Source: a virus
IMG/VR virus record: IMGVR_UViG_3300037487_000968
Span: 1-64,000 of that record
Direction: 5' to 3' (one strand)
Length of the DNA: 64,000 nt
Under the pieces are notes generated by a model. It saw only the letters and a program-made list of their open reading frames with translations. It was not told the origin of the DNA and ran no database searches. This document shows positions 23,664 through 31,364 of this stretch, one piece after another (positions within the stretch are counted from its first letter, which is position 1; every line of letters begins with the position of its first letter). The translations under genes were made by a program, and so were the position numbers.

Positions 23664-24274
23664 TTTAATAGTTATATAGATTATTGACGGAGGAGTCAGA
23701 CCAAGGGTATCCAAAACCTGGATACTGGAAGCCTTGACGGTTTCGCAGACTGTTATATCGGAAAATTTCATAGTGTTGGATTGATTATGTCAACTATCGC
23801 TAATACATATTAGCGTTCCTGAAGGGGTCTAAGGCGTTTTAAAGGCCACACAGACTCAATGCATTGTTACCACTTATAACCAATGATAACGCATTTGGGA
23901 GGGCATACCCGTTTCACGTGCCTCCCACAAACTTAAACTTGATCATCTTACTAAGAACGTGCATAGATCTCTCTGATGCTCTTTTCTTATGATCTTGCCA
24001 CTGCACATTCAGTGGGCCTGGCTGTTGCGCTCCTCTCCGAACGACACGCCAGCGAAATATTAACTAGGCTCGCTAACCTTATAATGTGATATAGAAACTT
24101 TTTTTTGGATTGCTTGAGTAAGAATTGGGCTTGCTTGAATAAACCTATACGCTGTTGGTCATATATGTTCACAGGGTGCGTCAGTCCTGCTATCTTTGTA
24201 ATTTTGCTTGAACAGTTTTTACTGTTACACTATTTTAGCTGTAACAATCTTTTATCATACACAATCTTGATATA
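23664..24274. other. gene-free, hairpin-rich intergenic region (possible structured RNA)
   Basis: No convincing gene on either strand in about 610 bp between convergent genes. Perfect or near-perfect hairpins: CAAGG-GTATCC/GGATAC-CCTTG at 23702-23736; CGCTAAT/ATTAGCG with a 4-base loop at 23798-23815; GGGAGG-CA/TG-CCTCCC at 23897-23926; CCACTG/CAGTGG at 23998-24015; CTGGCTGT/ACA-GCCAG at 24018-24052; AACAGT/ACTGTT at 24211-24226, which overlaps TGTTAC/GTAACA at 24223-24246. The base composition is richer in GC in parts (around 24010-24055) than in neighbouring genes. I could not fit it to a tRNA or to group I intron core elements. Confidence 0.6.
24211..24246. other. two mutually exclusive hairpins
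   Basis: AACAGT-TTTT-ACTGTT (24211-24226) and TGTTAC-12 nt-GTAACA (24223-24246) share bases 24223-24226, so only one can form at a time. On the plus strand the second is followed by ATCTTTT, a weak terminator-like tail. It lies about 30 bp beyond the endolysin stop codon of the opposite strand. Confidence 0.4.
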
Positions 24275-24844
24275 CTATGTTGTTTTGATTGAATTCAGTG
24301 AAAACGTCCGCATTTCCTCAATTCGGCGTAGCCAGCCTGCTATATACTTCGATTGAGTTGGTTTCCTTGTTACAATATCTTTATAAAATTGTGCTCGCTG
24401 ATCACATATTTGATTGCACATAGAAACTGCATCTAAACCAGCAATTGATGCTAATGTTTGCTGACCGATGTGCCCGTCATCTTCGGTGCCAGCAGCTCTC
24501 TGTATAAATTTGCTTGCCGTACCTACACCATGATTTACACACCCGTCAAACTGTAATAAAGCAACATGATTAGGAAGTTTATCACATGAGCCTGCTAGCC
24601 AGTATTCTTTATAATATATACTTTCCGCCATATCCCACGTCAGCCCAGCGATATCAATACTCTGATGAGAATTTTTTGCTATACCGTATTTTGTTTCTCC
24701 ACCGGGATCAATAGGATCATTACTATATCCACATTTAGAAAGATTAGTGCCATCTCGAACACCAGGTGCTTCTAGATTCCATGACCCGCCCACTTCGTAC
24801 AACATAAGACGATTTATTGCATTTTCGAATATTTTTGAATACAT
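24275..24844 (-). CDS. endolysin, glycoside hydrolase family 108 (muramidase)
   Basis: 189 aa. GH108 features: catalytic Glu17 in YEVGG, then DPGGETKYGIAK (46-57) with the conserved Gly-Gly-x-Thr, and the helix LLQFDGCVNHGVGTASKFIQ. The C-terminal half (GHIGQQTLASI ... FYKDIV ... YIAGWLRRI) matches the usual peptidoglycan-binding helix bundle of this family. It cuts the glycan strand of peptidoglycan at the end of infection. There is no signal peptide, so a holin or other export route is expected; none was seen in this window. It starts after GAGGTAGATAT, 9 bp downstream of the methyltransferase gene, with which it is probably cotranscribed. Confidence 0.9.
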   Translation of the reverse strand: MYSKIFENAINRLMLYEVGGSWNLEAPGVRDGTNLSKCGYSNDPIDPGGETKYGIAKNSHQSIDIAGLTWDMAESIYYKEYWLAGSCDKLPNHVALLQFDGCVNHGVGTASKFIQRAAGTEDDGHIGQQTLASIAGLDAVSMCNQICDQRAQFYKDIVTRKPTQSKYIAGWLRRIEEMRTFSLNSIKTT

Positions 24845-24853
24845 ATATCTACC

Positions 24854-25414
24854 TCATACGACAAAGTTCCCATAGAAACATTTTCCATAGCATCCGTTTT
24901 GTCCTGTTAATTCTGTTACCTTACCAGGCTGTCCTATCCACTTTTCTAAATTCTGCTGTGTCAGCATATGTGGGTGGCCTTCGTGTGCAGGTATATCAAT
25001 CCACTCAAACATTCGTAGCACCTTAGCAGCACGTTTGGCATTCTGAATAATCTTCTTTGGATTTTCCGAATGTTGCATAACATTGTAGATCCATACTTCA
25101 TCCCATCCGGTTTCTTTAACATCCTCGCCACCCACTACCTGAACTGAGATATTTTTGCTCTTATATCTATCTTTAGTCCATTGGGGATAATTTATAGGAT
25201 CACAAACTTTACCTTCGACAAGATTATATGTCTTTAATAACATAGAAGTAGGCCCACCGCCAATATCGAGTATTCTTTTATTCCCTGCATCATACGAAAA
25301 ATAATTACCTATTAACCCCATTAAATTACCATAGATAAAATGCTTTTGGTCTTCGCCAAACGTATTACAGCAATCACCCCAAAACCCCTGCTCAAATTCT
25401 AAATCATTATGCAT
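24854..25414 (-). CDS. SAM-dependent methyltransferase (class I)
   Basis: 186 aa. Motif I RILDIGGGPTSMLL (residues 47-60) and a later WDEVWIYNVMQHSENP resemble class I methyltransferases of the small-molecule or sugar type; HSENPKKII stands at the usual position of motif IV and the following helix. The substrate is unknown. It overlaps the upstream glycosyltransferase by 8 bp, so the two likely act in one path, perhaps methylating a sugar. No DNA methyltransferase motif (DPPY/NPPY) is seen. Confidence 0.85.
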   Translation of the reverse strand: MHNDLEFEQGFWGDCCNTFGEDQKHFIYGNLMGLIGNYFSYDAGNKRILDIGGGPTSMLLKTYNLVEGKVCDPINYPQWTKDRYKSKNISVQVVGGEDVKETGWDEVWIYNVMQHSENPKKIIQNAKRAAKVLRMFEWIDIPAHEGHPHMLTQQNLEKWIGQPGKVTELTGQNGCYGKCFYGNFVV

Positions 25415-26543
25415 GGGGATATTCCTTTTTTAACCAGTCTAAATCTTTTCTATTAGGATTAGGTTCATACCAGCCTTTCTTACCATGCACATTTAATACC
25501 GATTGAAAATATTCTTCGTACATAGGTGCTATTCTTTCCATAGAATAATTCTTTTCTGCATAATTTCTACAATCTGCTGGTTTAATATTACCAATATTTT
25601 TAGCTGCCCATACAAACTGTTCAAATGTTCTACCGCGATATCCTGTATAACTATGTATATTATTTTCAGCCAACGCACCCCAATCGGACGATATAACAGG
25701 TGTCCCTGACAACATAGATTCTATCTGCACTCCTGCGAACGGCTCGTTGTACATCGAGATAACAAATGTAGCACGAGCTTTACTCATTAGTTTTCGCCTT
25801 AATTCTGTATCAGCATGGCCAACTTCAGTGACATGACTAGGAATAGTCTTATATCCCATATCTAATAAACTACCTTGGCCTGCAATAATTAATTTTGCTC
25901 CAATTTCTCTAGTAATTTGTTCAGCAATATGAACACCTTTACCGTCATATACACGCCCTATATACAAGAAGTAATCATCTTTCTTCTTTGAATATGTAAA
26001 GTCATTCAAGTCAAAGTAGTTAGGTATCACAACTTCGTACCAGTCTTCGTTACATTTCAACACGCTATTTAATCCATAATAGGCAGAATGCATGGCATAT
26101 GACTCAAAAATCTTATACCGTGCCCAGTGCCCAGCAGGGTATCCAATACCAGGTTCAACTGTAATAAGATCGGGGTGAGCATCACACACAGGTCTAACAC
26201 CATGCCCCCAAAACGGTAATATGAAATCGTTTGGTTGTTTGCGTTTTCCAATTTCTTTAATAGCATTCTTAAAGAAAGTTTGATATGCCAGATCATTTAG
26301 ATCGTATTTAAAGAATGTCTTACGCCAGTCGTAATCACCATATGTTTGTTTCCAAACATCAGAAGTTAAAACTGTAACATGTTCATCGCAAACGACATCA
26401 GATTCTTCGTGGCCGTAGTGTATGATAGTATGTCCACGTCCTGCCATCATCTGACAAAACTTAACTACTTTTTGTGTGAAGGCACAGGCAGTAAATTCTT
26501 TACTACTAACCGTATGCGGAACGCCTAATACATGAAATCTCAT
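25407..26543 (-). CDS. glycosyltransferase, GT-B fold (GT4-like)
   Basis: 378 aa. Two-domain plan: an N-terminal acceptor half and a C-terminal donor half with YFLYIGRVYDGKGVHIAEQI, KLIIAGQG and the E-x7-E motif EPFAGVQIESMLSGTPVIS that binds the nucleotide-sugar. The GHGVRPVCDAHPDLITVEPGIGY region is in the first half. The acceptor is unknown (phage DNA base, virion protein or host glycan). It is the first gene of the minus-strand unit with the methyltransferase and endolysin, and it has an exact T4-type TATAAATA 22 bp upstream and ribosome site GGGG. Confidence 0.88.
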   Translation of the reverse strand: MRFHVLGVPHTVSSKEFTACAFTQKVVKFCQMMAGRGHTIIHYGHEESDVVCDEHVTVLTSDVWKQTYGDYDWRKTFFKYDLNDLAYQTFFKNAIKEIGKRKQPNDFILPFWGHGVRPVCDAHPDLITVEPGIGYPAGHWARYKIFESYAMHSAYYGLNSVLKCNEDWYEVVIPNYFDLNDFTYSKKKDDYFLYIGRVYDGKGVHIAEQITREIGAKLIIAGQGSLLDMGYKTIPSHVTEVGHADTELRRKLMSKARATFVISMYNEPFAGVQIESMLSGTPVISSDWGALAENNIHSYTGYRGRTFEQFVWAAKNIGNIKPADCRNYAEKNYSMERIAPMYEEYFQSVLNVHGKKGWYEPNPNRKDLDWLKKEYPHA

Positions 26544-26564
26544 CTTTATTCCCCTTGCTTCCTA

Positions 26565-26572
26565 TATTTATA
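26565..26572 (-). promoter_or_regulatory. T4-type late promoter (TATAAATA)
   Basis: The minus strand has the exact T4 consensus octamer 22 bp before the glycosyltransferase start at 26543. It diverges from the plus-strand GATAAATA at 26579. Confidence 0.75.
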
Positions 26573-26578
26573 ACGGGA

Positions 26579-26586
26579 GATAAATA
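26579..26586 (+). promoter_or_regulatory. T4-type late promoter (GATAAATA)
   Basis: GATAAATA 33 bp before the nuclease start at 26619, followed by the ribosome site AAGGG. Confidence 0.65.
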
Positions 26587-26618
26587 GCAGGTAAATAGTG
26601 ATAACAAGGGATTTAATA

Positions 26619-27167
26619 ATGCCGTCGAAAAGTAAAGCAAAAGGTAATGCGTGGGAATTAGATGTAGCTAAATTTCTATCAGCTACATATAACGAGTCAT
26701 TTATTCGTATACCTTCATCTGGCGCATTTGTAGGTGGCAAGAATAATTTTCGTAAGACACAAATCGATTCTGCACAGCTACAAGGTAAGAAGGGAGATAT
26801 TCATCCTCCAGAAGCGTGGAAGCATTGGAATTTAGAATGCAAAAGTTATGCAGATTTCCCCTTTCACCAATTATGGACTACAGATGTAAAGATACTTGAC
26901 GCATGGATTGCCCAGCAACACGATGTTGAGGATGTTGGAGACTTAAATCTAATACTAATTAAGATAAGTCGAAAAGACAAATGGGTAGTCTATCAAGAGA
27001 ATTTAGGATTTCTCTCAGATAGATCTATACATTATAAAGGTTGGTATTTTACAAGCTGGAACGATTTCTGGCTTAAACAGACAAACATTGATCTTGTGAA
27101 ACAACTATCGATTTCTGACTTAGTCGCTCAAGTTTCTTCGAAAATTTCCAGGCCTTCAGTTCTTTAA
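26619..27167 (+). CDS. PD-(D/E)xK nuclease, Holliday-junction-resolvase-like
   Basis: 182 aa from the ATG at 26619, chosen for AAGGG upstream; a start at 26598 is possible but less likely. The core resembles archaeal Hjc/RecB-type resolvases: KAKGNAWELDVAKFL with Glu13, then RIPSSGAF, GKKGDI with Asp60, and LECKSY with Glu73-x-Lys75. The catalytic set is therefore complete. T4 resolves junctions with an unrelated enzyme (gp49), so this could be an alternative resolvase or a DNA-degrading nuclease. Its last 95 bp overlap the gene on the other strand. Confidence 0.75.
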   Translation: MPSKSKAKGNAWELDVAKFLSATYNESFIRIPSSGAFVGGKNNFRKTQIDSAQLQGKKGDIHPPEAWKHWNLECKSYADFPFHQLWTTDVKILDAWIAQQHDVEDVGDLNLILIKISRKDKWVVYQENLGFLSDRSIHYKGWYFTSWNDFWLKQTNIDLVKQLSISDLVAQVSSKISRPSVL

Positions 27168-27783
27168 GTTCGAGTTTCTTTGCAAGTTTTAGGGCCTTTA
27201 ATTCTTTAGCTTCTAAATTGGCACGTTCTTTGCGAATATATTCAAATTCAAATTCTGCGGCCGTATCACCTAATATACCGTTAAAATCCGGAACTTCAAA
27301 TATCCACCAATCTACATTTCTAATTTTTTTGGCGCCACGTTTAGGTGATCCGTCTAAATTAAAAGGTATTTCTATATTGCTTGATTTAGGAATATCTTTA
27401 TATGCTGCATGTGGTATCAAGAAATAATAAAATTTATTCTGTATTCTTTCATATGCTACTACCCGTAATAATCCGATCTTACTATGAATGCGATGTATCG
27501 GGGCACCATATGATTTACCTAAACCCGATATACGAACTGATGTTGATTTTGCATCTGACCCATCTGGAAAATCCATTTTCTCCGTATTAATACGTTTTAT
27601 ACCCTTCCTTATAGAAATTGCTTGTTCTAATAGTGTACCGGGTGATATAAGTTCGTTTTCTATAACAAGTCTCTCTCGTATGAATGTATAAATTTCTGAT
27701 TCTTCTGTTAAGTTAGGAAAAATCATCGGAAATAATAAATCAAAAAATGCATGAGTTAATGCAGGGTCTTTATCTTTAGCCAT
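27073..27783 (-). CDS. unknown protein, possible nuclease
   Basis: 236 aa from the ATG at 27783 (AAAGGATAAG upstream; a TTG at 27804 is less likely). The middle has MDFPDGSDAKSTSVRI, in which PDGSDAK could be a PD-(D/E)xK active site, followed by beta strands (GLLRVVAYERIQ, KFYYFLIPH). The C-terminal 60 residues are a Lys/Glu/Leu-rich coiled coil (LEAKELKALKLAKKLELKEL). I do not recognise the family, and the nuclease idea is weak. The 3' end overlaps the convergent resolvase-like gene by 95 bp, unusual even for phages. No promoter was seen. Confidence 0.65.
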   Translation of the reverse strand: MAKDKDPALTHAFFDLLFPMIFPNLTEESEIYTFIRERLVIENELISPGTLLEQAISIRKGIKRINTEKMDFPDGSDAKSTSVRISGLGKSYGAPIHRIHSKIGLLRVVAYERIQNKFYYFLIPHAAYKDIPKSSNIEIPFNLDGSPKRGAKKIRNVDWWIFEVPDFNGILGDTAAEFEFEYIRKERANLEAKELKALKLAKKLELKELKAWKFSKKLERLSQKSIVVSQDQCLSV

Positions 27784-27849
27784 CTTATCCTTTGTAATTG
27801 TCAAGAAGTTCAGTGTATGCTCGATATTCTTAGAAAAGCAACGATCTTC

Positions 27850-29625
27850 TTATATAATTTGCGTATCACTGCTCTCTATGCTAGTGAAACCACCTTCTTT
27901 CACTACTTTTAACACGCTCGATACACGGCCAACTAATTCATCCCTGTGAGAGATTAGATAAATGTTTCTTTTACTTTCTCTTCCCATTTTCTTAAGAATT
28001 GCTAGTGAAGCTTCAACACCACTTGTATCTAAACCGCCATCTATAAGTTCATCGATGAAAAGTAAATTTACTTTTGAATTCATATTCTCAAATACATCTC
28101 TAAACGACCAGCTTAACGAAAGTATTAATCTAGTTCTTTCACCGCGACTTAGATTATCGAAGTCAAATTCTTTACCATACATTGTTATCTCAACTTCAAG
28201 ATCTGATTTGAATTTAACAGAATGTGGAAGACCGATATCCGCCAGATAATGTGCTAAACGATGATTTAAGAATGCTAAATTCTGATCGATAATTTTCTTA
28301 CGAATAAAAGAATCTTTATTGGTTAGTAGTTTCATTAAAAATTCTTGATGATCCCGTAATTTCACAAGATTATTTAATTTTGTGAAATCTATTTCTTGTA
28401 ATCCATCTCGCTTTAATGATTCGATTTGATCTACATAAGGGTTAATTGCTTCTAATTCCGATGATAGATTATTACCTAATGTATCAAGGGTTGTCTTATG
28501 TCTGTATGCTTCATCAACCGTATCATAAAATGTCTCAGGCAGCTTAGGTATAAGAGAGGACACACTGCTCGCGAGTGCGCTTACTTCGTCGCGTTTTGCT
28601 GCTTTTTCGCGTAATTTAGCGTGAGCATCTTTGTGTTGTGCCTCGTACTCCGCATGAACCTTAGTATGCGTCTCTTTGTCCATTTCCCCGTTACACGTTG
28701 GACAGATTTTTTCAACTGAACTTGCTAAAACTTTATCTAATCTTGTAATTGTTCTAGTTGAATCATTAACATCTTTTTCTAAACCGCCCAACTCCTTTGT
28801 GAGAGATCTATACTCAGCAGTTAAATCTTCTACTTCTTTCTTAGATTTATGAAGGGCAATTTCGCTATCAATATCAACCTTAAGATATTCCATTATAGTT
28901 GATTGAATTTTATCTATCTTTTGTGTTTTTGCGCCATCCCACGCCGAAGATTTGGCTTCCAGCGTTGTAATATTTGTTTCAATTCTCTTATTCGCTTCGG
29001 TAGCTGCCGTGATCCGAAATTCCTCTTCTTTAATTTCATCTTTTGTTATCCGTGCCTCTTCTTTAAGCTTATCTGCTTTTTCAGAGAGTTTGGTAATACC
29101 GAGTAGCTGTTCGATGATAATTCTTTGTTCATTTGTTTTTAATGCTAAGAAAGGCTCGACATATGTATTCAACGCAAGTATATGTTTGAACATATCGTGA
29201 GATATGCCTATAATACGTTCAATCTCTACTTGTGTATGACGGCCTTCACCTTGTGATTCGTCTTCACCGGATGTATCTTCTTCGACATCATCCTTAATAA
29301 ACTTAAAGATACCTGGCCTACGCCCGCGCTCAATCTTATAATTTACTCCATTCATTTCGAATGTGAGAGTAACCAACATATTTTTCATATTGGTTTTATT
29401 GATTAAATTATCTTTCTTGATATTAGTTAAGGCAGAACCGTATAAGGCATAACTCAACGCATTAACAATGGTAGATTTACCTACACCGTTTCTATTGTCA
29501 TTACCACCCAAATCTAAATTCTCACCAAGAACAAGCACTAATTCATCAGTGCTAAAATTAAGAGATTGGGTAACATTACCTATACTCATGAAGTTCTTTA
29601 TTGTTAAACCTTGTAGTTTTAGCAT
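27850..29625 (-). CDS. 46: recombination endonuclease subunit gp46 (Rad50/SbcC-like)
   Basis: 591 aa, against 560 in T4. ABC-type ATPase: Walker A GENLDLGG...NGVGKSTI near residues 34-53 (with a T4-like insert), a coiled coil from about 180 to 440 with a zinc hook CPTC near residue 308, signature LSRGERTRL near 488 and Walker B LLFIDEL near 520. With gp47 it resects DNA ends for recombination-dependent replication and helps degrade host DNA. It starts 3 bp after the gp47 stop, the T4 gene order 47-46. Confidence 0.96.
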   Translation of the reverse strand: MLKLQGLTIKNFMSIGNVTQSLNFSTDELVLVLGENLDLGGNDNRNGVGKSTIVNALSYALYGSALTNIKKDNLINKTNMKNMLVTLTFEMNGVNYKIERGRRPGIFKFIKDDVEEDTSGEDESQGEGRHTQVEIERIIGISHDMFKHILALNTYVEPFLALKTNEQRIIIEQLLGITKLSEKADKLKEEARITKDEIKEEEFRITAATEANKRIETNITTLEAKSSAWDGAKTQKIDKIQSTIMEYLKVDIDSEIALHKSKKEVEDLTAEYRSLTKELGGLEKDVNDSTRTITRLDKVLASSVEKICPTCNGEMDKETHTKVHAEYEAQHKDAHAKLREKAAKRDEVSALASSVSSLIPKLPETFYDTVDEAYRHKTTLDTLGNNLSSELEAINPYVDQIESLKRDGLQEIDFTKLNNLVKLRDHQEFLMKLLTNKDSFIRKKIIDQNLAFLNHRLAHYLADIGLPHSVKFKSDLEVEITMYGKEFDFDNLSRGERTRLILSLSWSFRDVFENMNSKVNLLFIDELIDGGLDTSGVEASLAILKKMGRESKRNIYLISHRDELVGRVSSVLKVVKEGGFTSIESSDTQII

Positions 29626-29628
29626 GTA

Positions 29629-30639
29629 TTACAATCCGTTATAAATTTCTATTAGTTTGTTTGGATCAAAAGATCCACTATCAATTGCTGTTAATTGTTC
29701 TATTACAATTTGATCTACAGTTTTGAATGTAATATCACCTGCGAATTCTTTTGTTAAATCATCATCTGGATTTCGAATAAGTTTAAATTCTCTTACGCTA
29801 TACTGAGACATAAATGTTTCACGTAGAAACGCAGCTTCCTCGTAAGTTATGTCAATGTCTAGTGTGACTTGAAGATATGTTTTTGGCTTTAGGTAAATTT
29901 CGGGATTAGCCAATAATGCTGCTAAATTAATAGTTATGAAACGAGGGCCAGCTTCGTAATCCATAAATTCGGGCTCTTTATCCCATTCTAAATACATTGC
30001 CCCGCGTTCGAAGTCCCATACATCAGAATAGTTGTGTCCAAAAGGATTACCAATATAATTAATTTTACCTTTGGTTTGCCGTAAATGAAAGTGACCCGAA
30101 AATACATAGTCTTGATTTTCAAAATGCTCTGCGTTTAAAGTGCCGTGATCAGGCATTTCTACATTGGCATTCATTTTGAATCCAGGTAGTTCCAGGTGGC
30201 CAAATAGATACTTTGAGTTAATAACTGTAATATCTTTCCATTCTTCTTCTACAAGCCAGGGAATAAGTGCCACATCATCTTTAACCAATGGCTCATCGAT
30301 AAGCACAATGTTAGGAAACTCGCTACCTACCACCATAGAGTGTATTTCTCTCTTTTCCCGATAGAAAAGATCGTGATTACCGACTATTATATATACTTTC
30401 TTAAATGTATCATTTAGCATTCTTAATATCTTCATAGAATAATTTAATGATAGAATATTAATATTACTTCTGTGATGATGAAAGTCACCCATGAAGATAC
30501 ACGTTTCTGCACCCCTTATATTTGCTTCTTCTATAAACCATTCTATAAAATCAACACAATCTCTATTATGTTGTTCAGAGTTGTGCCTCAGACCAACATG
30601 CAGATCTGTGAATACCATAACTTTTTTAAATAAATTCAT
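29629..30639 (-). CDS. 47: recombination endonuclease subunit gp47 (Mre11/SbcD-like)
   Basis: 336 aa, against 339 in T4. Metallophosphoesterase motifs in order: FTDLHVG (Asp12, His14), GDFHHHR, GNHDLF, then a GHFHLRQ motif. Nuclease partner of gp46. The ribosome site AAGGAAATAA precedes the ATG. It lies 8 bp after the second GIY-YIG gene, which may have inserted upstream of it. Confidence 0.96.
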   Translation of the reverse strand: MNLFKKVMVFTDLHVGLRHNSEQHNRDCVDFIEWFIEEANIRGAETCIFMGDFHHHRSNINILSLNYSMKILRMLNDTFKKVYIIVGNHDLFYREKREIHSMVVGSEFPNIVLIDEPLVKDDVALIPWLVEEEWKDITVINSKYLFGHLELPGFKMNANVEMPDHGTLNAEHFENQDYVFSGHFHLRQTKGKINYIGNPFGHNYSDVWDFERGAMYLEWDKEPEFMDYEAGPRFITINLAALLANPEIYLKPKTYLQVTLDIDITYEEAAFLRETFMSQYSVREFKLIRNPDDDLTKEFAGDITFKTVDQIVIEQLTAIDSGSFDPNKLIEIYNGL

Positions 30640-30647
30640 TTATTTCC

Positions 30648-31307
30648 TTATGATCTGCAATCTATTACAGGATCTCTTAATTTGATACATTTAAATCCTT
30701 TAAATGAATCCTTTGTTTTACAGACTTTTAGTCCATACTGAACATCTATTCCTAATGCTCTTGATGCTAACCCACAAGAATTAAATATACTCTCGTTTCC
30801 AAATAGATCAATTATTTTTATCTTATACCCATACTTAGAATGTTGTTCTTTTTCTTTATCTGTGAATCCAGTGGTAGCAATCCGATGCAATCTTTTTTCT
30901 ATCTTAATCTTATAAGATTTAATTTCTTCTTTACTTAACCCATAATTTAGATGTTTTTCTCTAAGGGTAGCAGCCCTTTTATCTATATGTTGATTTGTAA
31001 TAAATGACCATCCTCCACATGCCTCATTCTTCTGATTATAGTAATTCGAATTAGATTTTATATCTGTTATAGAATCTAACCACTTCTGCTCATACTTTAG
31101 TGTCTCTTTATTATCGTCAACATTTATATATTCTAAGATATATCTAGTAAAATCAAAAGGTCTTTTTTTAATTGCTCGCAAGAACCTAGTATTTGATCCT
31201 TTATATCGATCATTTAAAGATCCATGATGAGAGCCTATGTAATTCATACCATTACTTAGATCTAACCATTTATACACGAACCCGTAATAATCTATTTTAT
31301 ATATCAT
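30648..31307 (-). CDS. GIY-YIG homing endonuclease, Seg-like
   Basis: 219 aa. Core at residues 9-35: GFVYKWLDLSNGMNYIGSHHG followed by DRYKGSNTRF, as in SegA-type enzymes. Then EQKWLDSI and GGWSFI, and a Lys-rich C-terminal half with a late region (IFNSCGLASRALGID) resembling the NUMOD1/IENR1 DNA-binding helix. It separates gp47 from gp55 and has its own AATAAATA octamer 17 bp upstream. Free-standing homing genes in T4 often have late promoters too. It is not closely similar to the other GIY-YIG gene at 16170. Confidence 0.85.
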   Translation of the reverse strand: MIYKIDYYGFVYKWLDLSNGMNYIGSHHGSLNDRYKGSNTRFLRAIKKRPFDFTRYILEYINVDDNKETLKYEQKWLDSITDIKSNSNYYNQKNEACGGWSFITNQHIDKRAATLREKHLNYGLSKEEIKSYKIKIEKRLHRIATTGFTDKEKEQHSKYGYKIKIIDLFGNESIFNSCGLASRALGIDVQYGLKVCKTKDSFKGFKCIKLRDPVIDCRS

Positions 31308-31323
31308 AAGAAATCTCTTAGTA

Positions 31324-31331
31324 TATTTATT
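31324..31331 (-). promoter_or_regulatory. late-promoter-like octamer (AATAAATA)
   Basis: The minus strand reads AATAAATA 17 bp before the second GIY-YIG gene. It overlaps the 3' arm of a 7-bp hairpin ATTCCTA/TAGGAAT (31329-31365) that follows the gp55 stop codon and could separate the two units. Confidence 0.5.
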
Positions 31332-31364
31332 CCTAGGGGATTGGCACGCACGATTATTTAGGAA

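Noticed and set aside
23541-23771. Minus-strand 76-aa frame entering the gene-free region
   Set aside because: Overlaps the end of the plus-strand gene, lacks a ribosome site and runs through hairpin arms; sequence not protein-like.
23690-23813. Short plus-strand peptide-like frame (QTKGIQNLDTGSLDGF...) after 23690
   Set aside because: No start codon or ribosome site; about 40 codons only; might be a gene remnant but cannot be supported.
23987-24172. Minus-strand 61-aa frame in the gene-free region
   Set aside because: No ribosome site, low complexity; coincides with perfect hairpins better explained as structured nucleic acid.
23664-24274. Group I intron or tRNA in the gene-free region
   Set aside because: I could not fit P3-P7 pairings, a convincing R/S element or a cloverleaf; flanking genes are not split.
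27775-27804. TTGACA just before the minus-strand gene at 27783 as a -35 box
   Set aside because: The -10 position 17 bp on reads GGCTAA and lies inside the gene.
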